Source: an uncultured Pseudoxanthomonas sp. (GTDB lineage Bacteria > Pseudomonadota > Gammaproteobacteria > Xanthomonadales > Xanthomonadaceae). Taken from it: a stretch of DNA of 64,000 bases. A model generated the notes under the pieces. It searched no databases. It saw nothing but the letters and a program-made list of their open reading frames with translations, and was not told the origin of the DNA. The position numbers were made by a program, and so were the translations under genes. Position 1 is the stretch's first letter, and each line of letters starts with the position of its first letter. Below, in pieces: positions 36,892-45,497 of the stretch. The DNA is taken from the NCBI RefSeq assembly GCF_946886695.1, contig NZ_CAMPJD010000016.1, forward strand, positions 16,573-80,572, in the 5' to 3' direction.

Positions 36892-39033
36892 ATGCGCCGC
36901 CGACTCTCGACGTCCGCCCTTGCCCTGGGTATCGCCCTTTCCCTGCCCGCCCACGCCGACGAAGGCATGTGGATGCCGTCGCAGCTGCCACAGTTGGCGA
37001 AGCCGCTGCGCGAAGCCGGCTTCAGGGGCGACCCGAAGGCGCTGGCCGACGTCACCTCCGCACCGCTGAGCGCGGTGGTGCGGGCGGGGGGTGGTACCGG
37101 CGCATTTGTTTCGCCCGACGGATTGATCCTGACCAACCACCATGTCGCCTACGGCGTGATCCAGTACAACAGCAAGCCGGAGCGCAATCTGATCGACGAC
37201 GGCTTCACCGCCGCTGACCGCGCTGCCGAACTGCCAGCCAACCCGGACTTCCGCGTCCTCGTCACCGTCGGCTACGACAAGGTCACCGACGCGGTACTGA
37301 AGGACACCGCCGGCAAGACCGGGCGCGCGTACTTCGACGCCGTCGAGCGCGCCAGCAAGGCCATCGTCGCCGAGTGCGAGCAGGAAGCCGGCGTGCGCTG
37401 CAGTGTCGCGAACATGTACTACGGAACCGACTTCTACCGCATCCGCCAGCTGGAGCTGCGCGACATCCGCCTGGTGTACGCACCGCCACGCGCGATCGGC
37501 AACTACGGCGACGAAATCGACAACTTCATGTGGCCGCGGCACACCGGCGACTTCACCCTGCTGCGCGCCTACGTGGACAAGGACGGCAAGCCGGCCGCCT
37601 ACAGCGCCGACAACGTGCCCTATCGCGCGCCCGCCCATCTGTCGCTGGCGAAGGACGGGCCCAAGGCCGGCGACTACGCGATGCTGGCGGGCTATCCGGG
37701 CACGACGTACCGGCATCGCACCGCCGCCGAGTTCGATGAGCAGGTCAACTGGACGCTGCCTGCACGCGTGTCCGTGTTCGACCAGCTGATCGACGTGATC
37801 GAGACGGCCGGCAAGCAGGACGCCGACGCGAAGACGCGCTATGCCGCGCAGCTGCAGTCGCTGAAGAACAACCGCAAGCGCGCGGCCGGCGAGCTGGAAG
37901 GCCTGCGCCGCAGCGATGCCGTGCGCGTACGCGCGGAGGACGAACGCGGCATGCTGGCCACCGAGGCGGCCACGAAGGAACGGGCGGACATCGATGCACT
38001 GGCCACATCGATCGCCAGCGGCTCGGCCGTGCGCGAGCGCGAACTGCTGCTGAGCCTGTTCGGTTCCCAGTCACAGCTGATGCGCGCTGCGATCACGCTG
38101 GAGCGGCTGCGCGTGGAATCGGCCAAGCCGGACGCCGAGCGCGAGAGCGGCTACCAGGTGCGCGATCACGCCCTGATCGAAGGCGTCATGAAACAGGTGC
38201 AGCGCCGCTATGCGCCGGAGGTGGAGAAGGCCATGCTCGCGGTCCTGCTGACGCGTTACCAGCAACTGCCTGACGCGCAGCGCCTGCCGGGCTTCGATGC
38301 CGCGTTCGGCCGAACGCCCGTCGCGCTGAAGCAGTCGCTCGACACGCTGTACGCGAGCACGAAGCTCGGCGACGAAGCCGAACGCCTGTCGCGCTTTGCG
38401 GCGGCACGCGAAGGCAAGCCACTCGCTGCCGATCCGCTGATCGAGCTGGCCGCGAAGCTGGTTCCGGTGCAGTTGGCCCTGGAGCAGGAGCGCAAGACCC
38501 GCGCGGGCGAACAGCTGCGTCTTCGCCCGGCCTACATGCGTGCGTTGTTCGCATGGCGCAAGCAGCAGGGGCGCGCGCTGTACCCTGACGCCAACGGCAC
38601 GCTGCGCGTCAGCTTCGGCAGGGTGGACGGCTTCTCGCCGCTCGACGGTGTGCAGTACATGCCGGTGACAACGGTGGCCGGCATAGTCGAGAAAAGCACC
38701 GGCGAAGTGCCGTTCGATGCGCCAACGCCGCTGCTGGATGCGATCACCAAGGGCGACTTCGCCGGCACCGAAGACCCCGCGCTGAAAACGCAGACAGTCA
38801 ACTTCCTCACCAACCTGGATACCACCGGTGGCAACTCCGGCTCACCGGTGCTCAACGCGCGCGGCGAATTGATCGGCCTGAACTTCGACAGCAACTGGGA
38901 GTCCGTCAGCGCCAGCTGGATGTTCGACCCGCGTTACAAGCGCGCGGTGCACGTCGACATGCGCTATCTGCGCTGGCTGATGGGCAAGGTGTACCCCGCG
39001 CCGCACCTGCTGGAGGAGATGGGCGCCCAGTGA
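36892..39033 (+). CDS. S46-family dipeptidyl-peptidase (DPP7/DAP BII-like)
   Basis: A secreted serine aminopeptidase of 713 residues that removes dipeptides from peptide N-termini. The signal peptide ends at AHA (residues 21-23). Catalytic elements of the chymotrypsin fold are the TNHHVAYG motif at residues 81-84 (His), Asp220 in NFMWPRHTGDF and Ser649 in TTGGNSGSPVLN. The helical cap lies between. Following the serine, the segment NFDSNWE has Ser where DPP11 enzymes have Arg (specific for acidic P1) and DPP7 has Gly, so a preference for hydrophobic P1 residues is inferred. Its stop overlaps the next small gene (GTGA). The 79 bp before the ATG show no obvious promoter. Confidence 0.9.
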   Translation: MRRRLSTSALALGIALSLPAHADEGMWMPSQLPQLAKPLREAGFRGDPKALADVTSAPLSAVVRAGGGTGAFVSPDGLILTNHHVAYGVIQYNSKPERNLIDDGFTAADRAAELPANPDFRVLVTVGYDKVTDAVLKDTAGKTGRAYFDAVERASKAIVAECEQEAGVRCSVANMYYGTDFYRIRQLELRDIRLVYAPPRAIGNYGDEIDNFMWPRHTGDFTLLRAYVDKDGKPAAYSADNVPYRAPAHLSLAKDGPKAGDYAMLAGYPGTTYRHRTAAEFDEQVNWTLPARVSVFDQLIDVIETAGKQDADAKTRYAAQLQSLKNNRKRAAGELEGLRRSDAVRVRAEDERGMLATEAATKERADIDALATSIASGSAVRERELLLSLFGSQSQLMRAAITLERLRVESAKPDAERESGYQVRDHALIEGVMKQVQRRYAPEVEKAMLAVLLTRYQQLPDAQRLPGFDAAFGRTPVALKQSLDTLYASTKLGDEAERLSRFAAAREGKPLAADPLIELAAKLVPVQLALEQERKTRAGEQLRLRPAYMRALFAWRKQQGRALYPDANGTLRVSFGRVDGFSPLDGVQYMPVTTVAGIVEKSTGEVPFDAPTPLLDAITKGDFAGTEDPALKTQTVNFLTNLDTTGGNSGSPVLNARGELIGLNFDSNWESVSASWMFDPRYKRAVHVDMRYLRWLMGKVYPAPHLLEEMGAQ

Positions 39034-39200
39034 CGCCCGACGACGACCCGCGCCCCGTCGAGCCCGAGCCGCCGCTGCCCAGCGACTGCTGCAACAGCGG
39101 CTGCCCGATCTGCGTGCATGACCTGTATGCGGAACAGCTGCAGCACTACCGCGAGCAGCTGGCAGCGTGGAAGGTGCGGCACCCCGAAAATCCCCTGTAG
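39030..39200 (+). CDS. Oxidoreductase-like domain mini-protein
   Basis: A 56-residue protein starting at the GTG at 39030, which overlaps the TGA of the S46 peptidase gene. The sequence contains SDCCNSGCPICVHDLYAEQL followed by HYREQLAAWK, the oxidoreductase-like N-terminal domain (Cys-Cys, CxxC and a short helix) found as small bacterial proteins and fused to some eukaryotic oxidoreductases. The cysteine cluster CC-x3-CPIC could bind a metal. Function is unknown. The TAG stop is formed by the GTAG head of the REP element that follows. It is too short for usual gene-length cut-offs. Confidence 0.8.
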   Translation: MTPDDDPRPVEPEPPLPSDCCNSGCPICVHDLYAEQLQHYREQLAAWKVRHPENPL

Positions 39201-39220
39201 GAGCGACGTGAGTCGCGACC
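39197..39220 (+). repeat. GTAG-headed REP element, first of an inverted pair
   Basis: GTAGGAGCGACGTGAGTCGC followed by GACC; the stem is GCGAC/GTCGC. Its TAG is the stop codon of the preceding mini-gene. The inverted partner is at 39293-39310. Confidence 0.8.
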
Positions 39221-39292
39221 GCACGCGTTCCGAGATCCACAATAGGGTCAATCTCGGCCGATGCCGCACTGTCACGGAGAATCTGCGGACGG

Positions 39293-39310
39293 GACTTACG
39301 TCGCTCCTAC
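39293..39310 (-). repeat. GTAG-headed REP element, inverted partner
   Basis: On the minus strand it reads GTAGGAGCGACGTAAGTC. With the copy at 39197 it forms a head-outward pair over about 70 bp that carry no gene. Confidence 0.75.
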
Positions 39311-39326
39311 AACGGAACGCGACCGC

Positions 39327-41216
39327 TTACGCCACCCGCGTACGCCGCGCCCGTTCCAGGTGCACAAGCAGCAGCGAGATGGCGGCCGGCGTCATGCCAG
39401 GGATGCGCTGGGCCTGGCCGATGGTTTCGGGCTGCACGCGCTCCAGCTTTTGCTGCACTTCAGCCGACAGGCCACGCACGCCAGCAAAGTCGAAGCCGGC
39501 CGGAATCGGGGTGGATTCGTTGCGCTGCTGGCGTTCGATCTCGTCGCGCTGGCGATCCAGGTAGCCGGCGTACTTCACGCCGATCTCCACCTGTTCGGCC
39601 ACCTGCGCATCGTCCACGCCGGGCCCGATCGACGGCACCGCCATCAGCTTCGCGTAATCCAGCTCCGGGCGCTTGATCAGATCGAGCACGTTGGTCTCGC
39701 GACTGACCTGCACGCCGAGTGATTCGGCGACGTCGCGACCCATTGCGTTGGCCGGTGTGGCCCACAGCGCGCGCAGGCGGCCGGCTTCACGCGCGATGGC
39801 TTCGCGCTTGGCCTCGAAGCGCTGCCAGCGCGCGTCGTCCACCAGTCCCAGGGAGCGGCCGGCTTCGGTCAGGCGCAGGTCGGCATTGTCCTCGCGCAGC
39901 TGCAGCCGGTATTCGGCGCGACTGGTGAACATGCGGTACGGCTCCTTCGTGCCGTGCGTGATCAGGTCATCGACCAGCACGCCAAGGTAAGCCTCGTCAC
40001 GTCGCGGCGACCAGGCCTCCTTCTGCTGCGCGAAGCGCGCGGCATTGAGGCCGGCGAGCAGGCCCTGCGCCGCCGCCTCTTCGTAACCGGTGGTGCCGTT
40101 GATCTGGCCGGCGAAGAACAGGCCGGCGACCGCTTTGGTTTCCAGCGACGCCTTGAGGCCACGCGGATCGAAGAAGTCGTACTCGATTGCGTAGCCCGGG
40201 CGCGTGATGTGCGCCTGCTCCATGCCGCGAATGCTGCGCACCAGCGCGAGCTGCACGTCGAACGGCAGCGAGGTGGAGATGCCGTTGGGATAGATCTCGG
40301 TGACATCCAAACCTTCGGGTTCGACAAAGATCTGGTGGCTGGCCTTCTCGGCGAAGCGCACCACCTTGTCCTCGATGGAAGGGCAGTAGCGCGGGCCGAT
40401 GCCTTCGATCTGGCCCGAGTACATCGGCGAACGATGCAGCGCGCCACGGATGATCTCGTGCGTCTGCTCGCTGGTATGCGTGATCCAGCACGACACCTGG
40501 CGCGGATGGTCGGCGGTGCTGCCCATGAACGACATCGCCGGCCGCGGATCGTCGCCCGGCTGTTCTTCCATCACCGAGTAGTCGAGCGAACGGCCATCGA
40601 TGCGCGGCGGCGTCCCCGTCTTCAGCCGGTCAACGACGAACGCGCCTTCGCGCAGGCGCTGCGCCAGTGCGGTGGCCGGCGGATCACCGGCGCGCCCGCC
40701 GGCGTACTGCGTTTCGCCGACATGGATCTTGCCAGCGAGGAAGGTGCCGGCCGTCAGCACGACCGCCGGCGCGTGGAAGGTCAGTCCCGTCTGGGTGACC
40801 GCGCCGCGCACGGTGTTGTTCTCCATGAGCAGATCATCGACGGCTGCTTGGAACAGCGTCAGGTTCGGCTGCGCTTCCACCGCGCGACGGATCGCACTGC
40901 GGTACAGCGCGCGGTCGGCCTGGCAGCGGGTCGCGCGCACGGCCGGACCTTTCGAGGCATTGAGCGTGCGCCACTGGATGCCGGCGCGGTCCGCCGCCGA
41001 CGCCATCACGCCGCCCAGCGCGTCAATCTCCTTGACCAGGTGCCCCTTGCCGATGCCACCGATAGCCGGATTGCAGCTCATCGCACCCACGGTTTCCACG
41101 TTGTGGGTCAGCAGCAGCGTGCGTGCGCCGGCACGCGCGGAGGCCAATGCGGCTTCGGTGCCGGCATGGCCGCCGCCGATGATGATGACGTCGTAGTGGT
41201 GGAAGCTGGCATTCAT
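39327..41216 (-). CDS. mnmG: tRNA uridine-5-carboxymethylaminomethyl modification enzyme MnmG
   Basis: FAD-dependent partner of MnmE that modifies wobble uridine 34 of several tRNAs. The 629-residue protein opens with the dinucleotide-binding motif [14 protein letters not shown] (residues 10-23). It has [64 protein letters not shown] and the C-terminal MnmE/tRNA-binding region with [18 protein letters not shown]. The ATG at 41216 is the usual start; the 58-residue upstream reading crosses an RNA-like region. It is alone on its strand, and the divergent strand carries a sigma-54-like promoter. Confidence 0.95.
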   Translation of the reverse strand: MNASFHHYDVIIIGGGHAGTEAALASARAGARTLLLTHNVETVGAMSCNPAIGGIGKGHLVKEIDALGGVMASAADRAGIQWRTLNASKGPAVRATRCQADRALYRSAIRRAVEAQPNLTLFQAAVDDLLMENNTVRGAVTQTGLTFHAPAVVLTAGTFLAGKIHVGETQYAGGRAGDPPATALAQRLREGAFVVDRLKTGTPPRIDGRSLDYSVMEEQPGDDPRPAMSFMGSTADHPRQVSCWITHTSEQTHEIIRGALHRSPMYSGQIEGIGPRYCPSIEDKVVRFAEKASHQIFVEPEGLDVTEIYPNGISTSLPFDVQLALVRSIRGMEQAHITRPGYAIEYDFFDPRGLKASLETKAVAGLFFAGQINGTTGYEEAAAQGLLAGLNAARFAQQKEAWSPRRDEAYLGVLVDDLITHGTKEPYRMFTSRAEYRLQLREDNADLRLTEAGRSLGLVDDARWQRFEAKREAIAREAGRLRALWATPANAMGRDVAESLGVQVSRETNVLDLIKRPELDYAKLMAVPSIGPGVDDAQVAEQVEIGVKYAGYLDRQRDEIERQQRNESTPIPAGFDFAGVRGLSAEVQQKLERVQPETIGQAQRIPGMTPAAISLLLVHLERARRTRVA

Positions 41217-41296
41217 CGTGGGAGTCCGGTACCTGCGCGGATGCCGACAGGCAATGGGATTGGGTCGGGCGGATCCGGCATGTCGGGAGGGCAAAG

Positions 41297-41313
41297 TTGG
41301 CACGCTTCCTGCT
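41297..41313 (+). promoter_or_regulatory. Sigma-54 (RpoN) type promoter
   Basis: TTGGCACGCTTCCTGCT matches the consensus TTGGCACG-N4-TTGCT at all positions but one, with the invariant GG and GC correctly spaced. Transcription would begin near 41324 on the plus strand, where no protein gene lies. Confidence 0.6.
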
Positions 41314-41323
41314 GTATTCCCGT

Positions 41324-41440
41324 GCACCCGTCGTGGCAAGCGACCAGGGGCGCCGGGCTGGTAATTGGAACAGGGGCCAGCCATGCGCACGCCGGGGATG
41401 CCGGGGGGCCGGTAGTCGGGGGACTACCGGCCCCTTTTTT
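41324..41440 (+). ncRNA. Candidate sigma-54-dependent small RNA, about 115 nt
   Basis: The interval runs from the expected start of the sigma-54-type promoter to a strong terminator and contains no ORF with coding character. The predicted transcript can form a small GTCG/CGAC hairpin, a GGCTGG/CCAGCC hairpin whose loop holds AATTGGAACAGG, and the terminator stem. It is divergent from mnmG. The rest of the gap to 41673 contains only the terminators and no recognisable gene. Existence of the RNA is inferred from promoter and terminator alone. Confidence 0.45.
41405..41440 (+). terminator. Rho-independent terminator of the candidate small RNA
   Basis: A perfect 13-bp stem, GGGGCCGGTAGTC with GACTACCGGCCCC, a GGGG loop and TTTTTT. 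Confidence 0.9.
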
Positions 41441-41465
41441 ATGCGCGCAGGATAGCAGAGACAAG

Positions 41466-41492
41466 AAAAAGCCCGGCATTGCCGGGCTTTTT
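41466..41492. terminator. Bidirectional terminator
   Basis: AAAAA, the stem GCCCGGC-ATT-GCCGGGC and TTTTT. It works on both strands and could end the lipoprotein transcript coming from 41674 on the minus strand. Confidence 0.85.
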
Positions 41493-41673
41493 GCAGAGGC
41501 GCCGACGCCCGGCAGGGCCGGAACAGGGGGGATCCAGATTTCCCCACCGGACGTCGACATTGAACCTTTATTGCCGCTTACGTCAGAAAGCGACGCAACC
41601 GGTCAACTGATTGTTCGGAGCCTGCGACGACAGCGAGGGGAAAGCAACGGAAGAACCCCGTCAGCGGGCTATT

Positions 41674-42354
41674 TCAGCGCTCCAGCTGACGGGTGGCATT
41701 CTCCGAGCGTTCGGATGACGGTCGCGGCGGCGGCGCGGGACGCTCCACCCTGGCCGGTGCCGGCCGCTCCATGCGCTGTTGGGGCCGCTCGACCGCGCGC
41801 GGCGCGGAGGGCGAAGAAGTCACGCGGGGAGGACGATAGCCGCCCTCACCCACGCGTGGCCGGTTGGGCGACGGCGTCACGCGGGGCGGGCGGTAACCCC
41901 CTTCACCCACGCGCGGCTGGCTGGGGGAAGGTATGACCTGGCCGGGACGATTGGGGACCATCGGCTGGGAACCGCCTTCGCGCCAGCGACCGGTCGGGTC
42001 TCGCCACGGCGGCGGCCGGTTGCCGCTTCCCCCATTGCCAGGCGGCTTGGGGGTGTTGTCGCCGGGACGCGGCGGCCTGGGATGGTGGTGCGGCGGGTAA
42101 TAGGGATAGTGCGAGCCGTAGTAGCCGTAGTACGGGTAGCCGTAATAGCTGCTGTAGCGGTAGGGACCGCCATAGCCATAACCACCGTACGATCCGACAC
42201 CACCGTAGTAGCCGCCGTAGGGATCGTAGTACTGGGTGCTGGGGCGGCCGTGGTAGTAGCCACCCGGTGCGGTATCACCCACGTAGTCATAGGTCGCACA
42301 ACCGCCCAGCGCGAGGCTGGCGAATGCGATGGCGAGAAGAGATGTGCGCTTCAT
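41674..42354 (-). CDS. Gly/Tyr- and Pro/Arg-rich lipoprotein, unknown function
   Basis: A 226-residue protein with a clear lipobox (LALGGC, Cys19). Residues about 30-85 are a Gly/Tyr-rich low-complexity region (repeated YGGY, YYGY), followed by PPHHHPRPPRP and then two nearly identical copies of RPRVGEGGYRPPRVT spaced about 18 residues apart. The C-terminus is rich in Pro, Arg and Glu. No enzyme motif is present; a structural or surface role at the outer membrane is possible. The ATG at 42354 opens the signal peptide; a G-rich sequence precedes it. Confidence 0.65.
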   Translation of the reverse strand: MKRTSLLAIAFASLALGGCATYDYVGDTAPGGYYHGRPSTQYYDPYGGYYGGVGSYGGYGYGGPYRYSSYYGYPYYGYYGSHYPYYPPHHHPRPPRPGDNTPKPPGNGGSGNRPPPWRDPTGRWREGGSQPMVPNRPGQVIPSPSQPRVGEGGYRPPRVTPSPNRPRVGEGGYRPPRVTSSPSAPRAVERPQQRMERPAPARVERPAPPPRPSSERSENATRQLER

Positions 42355-42480
42355 GGCGGAACCCCCGTTACTTTGCTCTTGCAGCATCGGCCCGGCGCAT
42401 TGAATCAGTGCTTAACCCCGCCGGTACCGCCCAGGTGGCGAAAAGCCCGCCAACACAGGTCCGGCGCGGGGATGATGCGT

Positions 42481-42486
42481 TAACCT
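42481..42486 (+). promoter_or_regulatory. -10-like box of the PLP dehydratase gene (leaderless layout)
   Basis: TAACCT followed by 6 nt (TTCTGC) and the ATG at 42493. Confidence 0.3.
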
Positions 42487-42492
42487 TTCTGC

Positions 42493-43455
42493 ATGCCGAT
42501 GCCCTTGCCCACCTTCGACGACGTCCTCGCCGCGGCCGCCCGTATCGCCCCCCATGCGCACACCACCCCCGTCCTGCATTCCAGCGCACTGGATGCCCTC
42601 GCCGGCTGCGCGCTCCATTTCAAGGCCGAACCGCTGCAACGGACGGGCGCGTTCAAGTTCCGCGGCGCCTGCAACGCCGTCTGGGCCCTCGATGACAGGA
42701 CGGCAGCGCGTGGCGTGGTGACGCATTCCTCCGGCAACCACGGCGCCGCCCTCGCTCTGGCGGCACGGACGCGCGGCATCGCGTGCCATGTGGTCGTGCC
42801 CGAAGGCGCAAATGCCGCGAAGCTGGCCAACATCGCCCGTTATGGCGCGCATCTGCACACCTGTGCGCCGACGACAGCCGCCCGCGAAGCGGCGGCTGCA
42901 CGGGTGCAGGCCGAAACCGGCGCCAGCCTGATCCATCCCTACACCCATCCGCATGTGATCGCCGGCCAGGGCACGGCAGCGCTGGAATTGCTGAACGCTC
43001 ACGGCCCGCTGGATGCGCTGGTCGCACCGGTCGGCGGAGGCGGACTTCTCTCCGGCACTGCGATCGCCGTTGCGGCGACGGCCGTGGACTGCCGCATCTT
43101 CGGCGCTGAACCGGAAGGGGCTGCCGATACCGCCGATTCGCTGGCGGCCGGTGAGCGACGGGTCGACTTTATTCCCGACACCCTGTGCGACGGCCTGCGC
43201 GGTGCGCTCGGCGAACCCAACTTCGCCCTGCTGCGCCTGCATGCCGTGGAGGTGCTGACCGTGCCCGACGCCGAAACGCTCTCTGCGATGCGGCTGCTGT
43301 GGCAATGCCTGAAGCTGGTTGTCGAGCCTTCGTCCGCCATCGCATTGGCCGCGATCCTGCGGCACCGCGAGCGCTTCGCTGGGCTGCAAGTCGGCGTGCT
43401 CCTGTCCGGAGGCAACGTCGACCTGGATGCGCTTCCCTGGGAGGCGGCGGCATGA
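42493..43455 (+). CDS. PLP-dependent threonine/serine dehydratase or serine racemase-like enzyme
   Basis: A 320-residue fold-type II PLP enzyme. The Schiff-base lysine is Lys55 in TGAFKFRGACNA; the substrate loop is SSGNHGAALALAA and the phosphate-binding glycine loop VGGGGLLSG. The short form without a C-terminal regulatory domain resembles catabolic threonine dehydratase and eukaryotic-type serine racemase rather than biosynthetic IlvA. The exact substrate is not decided by the sequence. The next gene overlaps by 4 nt (ATGA), suggesting an operon. Confidence 0.85.
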   Translation: MPMPLPTFDDVLAAAARIAPHAHTTPVLHSSALDALAGCALHFKAEPLQRTGAFKFRGACNAVWALDDRTAARGVVTHSSGNHGAALALAARTRGIACHVVVPEGANAAKLANIARYGAHLHTCAPTTAAREAAAARVQAETGASLIHPYTHPHVIAGQGTAALELLNAHGPLDALVAPVGGGGLLSGTAIAVAATAVDCRIFGAEPEGAADTADSLAAGERRVDFIPDTLCDGLRGALGEPNFALLRLHAVEVLTVPDAETLSAMRLLWQCLKLVVEPSSAIALAAILRHRERFAGLQVGVLLSGGNVDLDALPWEAAA

Positions 43456-44060
43456 GCACGCGGGGCCGCAAATCGAAGCGTGGCCTTGCGGGCTGGATGT
43501 GGCGGCTGCTGTTGCTTGCCCTGGTGTGGCTGGTCGGCGTGGCGGCCTACATCGTGTGGGTGGGGCAGCGGGACGATGCGGCGCGCGCCGATGCGATCAT
43601 CGTGTTGGGCGCAGCCGCTTACGACGCCAAGCCATCGCCCGTGTTCGAGGAACGCATCCGCCACGGCATCGATCTGTACAAGCGCGGCATGGCGCCAACG
43701 CTGATCTTCACCGGCGGCTACGGCGGCTCGGGCGCGCGCTTCTCAGAATCGCAGGTCGCGCGCCGTTACGCCTTGCGCCAGGGCGTGCCGGAGAAAGCGA
43801 TCCTGATCGAATCGCTGTCGCGCAATACACACGAGAATCTGCGCCAGGCATCCCTGCTGATGCAGCAACACAATCTGCACAGCGTCATCATCGTGAGCGA
43901 TCCGCTGCACATGGCACGCGCCCTGCGGATCAGTCGCGGCCTGGGCATCCGTGCCGTCGGTTCGCCCACGCCCACCAGCCGTTTCCGCACGTTCGCCACG
44001 CGCTGGCGCTTCCTGTTGCAGGAAGTCTATTTCTTCCATCGCGACCGCCTGCCACGCTGA
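43452..44060 (+). CDS. YdcF-like (DUF218) membrane-anchored protein
   Basis: A 202-residue protein with one N-terminal membrane helix at about residues 15-35 and a DUF218/YdcF domain: ADAIIVLGAAAYDAKPSPVF, ERIRHGIDLYKRGMAPTLIFTGG, LRQGVPEKAILIESLSRNTHENL, VIIVSDPLHMARAL. Relatives such as SanA and ElyC act in envelope or peptidoglycan-related processes. The ATG at 43452 overlaps the dehydratase stop. Confidence 0.85.
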   Translation: MSTRGRKSKRGLAGWMWRLLLLALVWLVGVAAYIVWVGQRDDAARADAIIVLGAAAYDAKPSPVFEERIRHGIDLYKRGMAPTLIFTGGYGGSGARFSESQVARRYALRQGVPEKAILIESLSRNTHENLRQASLLMQQHNLHSVIIVSDPLHMARALRISRGLGIRAVGSPTPTSRFRTFATRWRFLLQEVYFFHRDRLPR

Positions 44061-44107
44061 AGGCCTGGCGTATCATCGGTGCGTCATCCTCCCTGCGGGA
44101 ATCCACC

Positions 44108-44536
44108 ATGAAGATCGACGGCACGCGCCGGCAGGATCGCGCCACCGAACTCGTCCTCAGCTACTACGCCGCGTTCAACCGCGGCGACTGGGAGAACATG
44201 CTGGCATTGCTGACAGACGACGTGGTGCACGATCTCAACCAGGGCGCGCGCGAGATCGGGCGCGACGCCTTCGCCGCCTTCCTCGGCCGCATGAATGCCA
44301 GTTACCGCGAACAGCTGCGCGACATCGTGGTACTGGTCACGCAGGACGGCCAGCATGCCGCCGCCGAATACGTGGTGCATGGCGAATACCACCACACCGA
44401 TGAGGGCCTGCCAGCCGCGAGCGGCCAGACGTACATGCTGCCGGGTGGTGCGTTCTTCGATATCCGCGACGACCGCATCGCGCGCGTCACCAACTACTAC
44501 AACCTGCAGGACTGGATCGCACAGGTCGGCGGTTGA
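44108..44536 (+). CDS. SnoaL/NTF2-like (ketosteroid isomerase-related) protein
   Basis: A 142-residue cone-shaped NTF2-fold protein: ELVLSYYAAFNRGDWENMLAL, a central VHDLNQGAREIGRDAFAAFL segment and the C-terminal GGAFFDIRDDRIARVTNYYN. Members act as isomerases, cyclases or binding proteins; no substrate can be given. The ATG at 44108 lies 47 bp after the YdcF-like gene, so it may belong to the same operon. Confidence 0.8.
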   Translation: MKIDGTRRQDRATELVLSYYAAFNRGDWENMLALLTDDVVHDLNQGAREIGRDAFAAFLGRMNASYREQLRDIVVLVTQDGQHAAAEYVVHGEYHHTDEGLPAASGQTYMLPGGAFFDIRDDRIARVTNYYNLQDWIAQVGG

Positions 44537-44583
44537 TCCATGATGCGCACCCTGCCACCCCTAAGGCGCTGAAGGCGCGCGTT

Positions 44584-44604
44584 CGGGGCTGAAGCCCCTC
44601 CTAC
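44584..44604 (-). repeat. GTAG-headed REP element at the bioC stop codon
   Basis: On the minus strand it reads GTAGGAGGGGCTTCAGCCCC followed by G, with the stem GGGGCT/AGCCCC. Its TAG (44603-44601) is the bioC stop codon. Confidence 0.75.
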
Positions 44605-45497
44605 AGCTTGCGCCGGATCGGGATCTTCGCCAGCGGTACCGTCGCGATGTCTTCACCCTGCCCGCGGATCGGCGCACCCGGTGGTGGCGCCCAGGCGTGT
44701 GCGTAGATGACATCCCAGGTGCTGGGCAGCTTGCCGTCTGCGCGCCGCAGCGGCTCGTACGCATCGGCAGCGGCAGCGAAACGCGCGCGCCCGGTCAGCG
44801 TATGCCGACGTTGTTGCAGCGCATTGGTCGCGCCCATCGCGCGCAGCTCGCGCATCAGGGCGGGCAGATCGTCGTAGGTCAACGTAAAGCGGTCGCGATC
44901 GAGCACCGGATCGCGGAAACCGGCCATCATCAGCGCATCGCCGAACTGGGCGATCTGCGGGAATGGACTGACATGCGGCACGGCATCGGCATGCGCGAAG
45001 GCATCGCGCAACTCCTGCAACGTCTCCGGGCCGAAGGTCGAGCACACCAGCAGGCCATCGGGTTTCAACACGCGACGGAATTCATTGAACGCTGCAGGCA
45101 GGTCGTCCACCCATTGCAGACTGAGGTTGCAAAACAGCACGTCCACCGTGCCGTCGGCCAATGGCAATGCGCGCAGGTCGGCACACACGCGCTGGAACGG
45201 CTTCCACCAGCCGGACTGCTTCTTCGCTTCACGCAGCATCGGCAACGCCAGGTCCAGCGCGACCACCTGCGCCTTCGGCCAACGCTTGCGCATCGCCGCC
45301 GCCGCGTGCGCGGGACCGCACCCCACATCCAGCACCACGCTGGGTGCTGCGGCGTCTTGTCCTCTTCGCAGGGTGAAATAGTCCAGTGACTCCATCAACC
45401 GCTTTTCCACTTCATGCTGCAGGGCAGCCGCCGCATCGTAACCGGCGGCGGAACGCGAGAAGGCGCGCCGGATATGGCGCTGGTCGAAGGTGGTCAT
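44601..45497 (-). CDS. bioC: Malonyl-[acyl-carrier protein] O-methyltransferase BioC
   Basis: SAM-dependent methyltransferase that masks malonyl-ACP so that it can enter fatty-acid synthesis as biotin precursor. The 298-residue product has the SAM motif VVLDVGCGPAHAAAAM, VVALDLALPMLREAK, the LFCNLSLQWVDDLPAAF block and CSTFGPETLQELRDAF, all typical of BioC. The ATG at 45497 overlaps the bioH stop (ATGA). The C-terminus ends at a REP element that supplies the stop. Confidence 0.93.
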   Translation of the reverse strand: MTTFDQRHIRRAFSRSAAGYDAAAALQHEVEKRLMESLDYFTLRRGQDAAAPSVVLDVGCGPAHAAAAMRKRWPKAQVVALDLALPMLREAKKQSGWWKPFQRVCADLRALPLADGTVDVLFCNLSLQWVDDLPAAFNEFRRVLKPDGLLVCSTFGPETLQELRDAFAHADAVPHVSPFPQIAQFGDALMMAGFRDPVLDRDRFTLTYDDLPALMRELRAMGATNALQQRRHTLTGRARFAAAADAYEPLRRADGKLPSTWDVIYAHAWAPPPGAPIRGQGEDIATVPLAKIPIRRKL

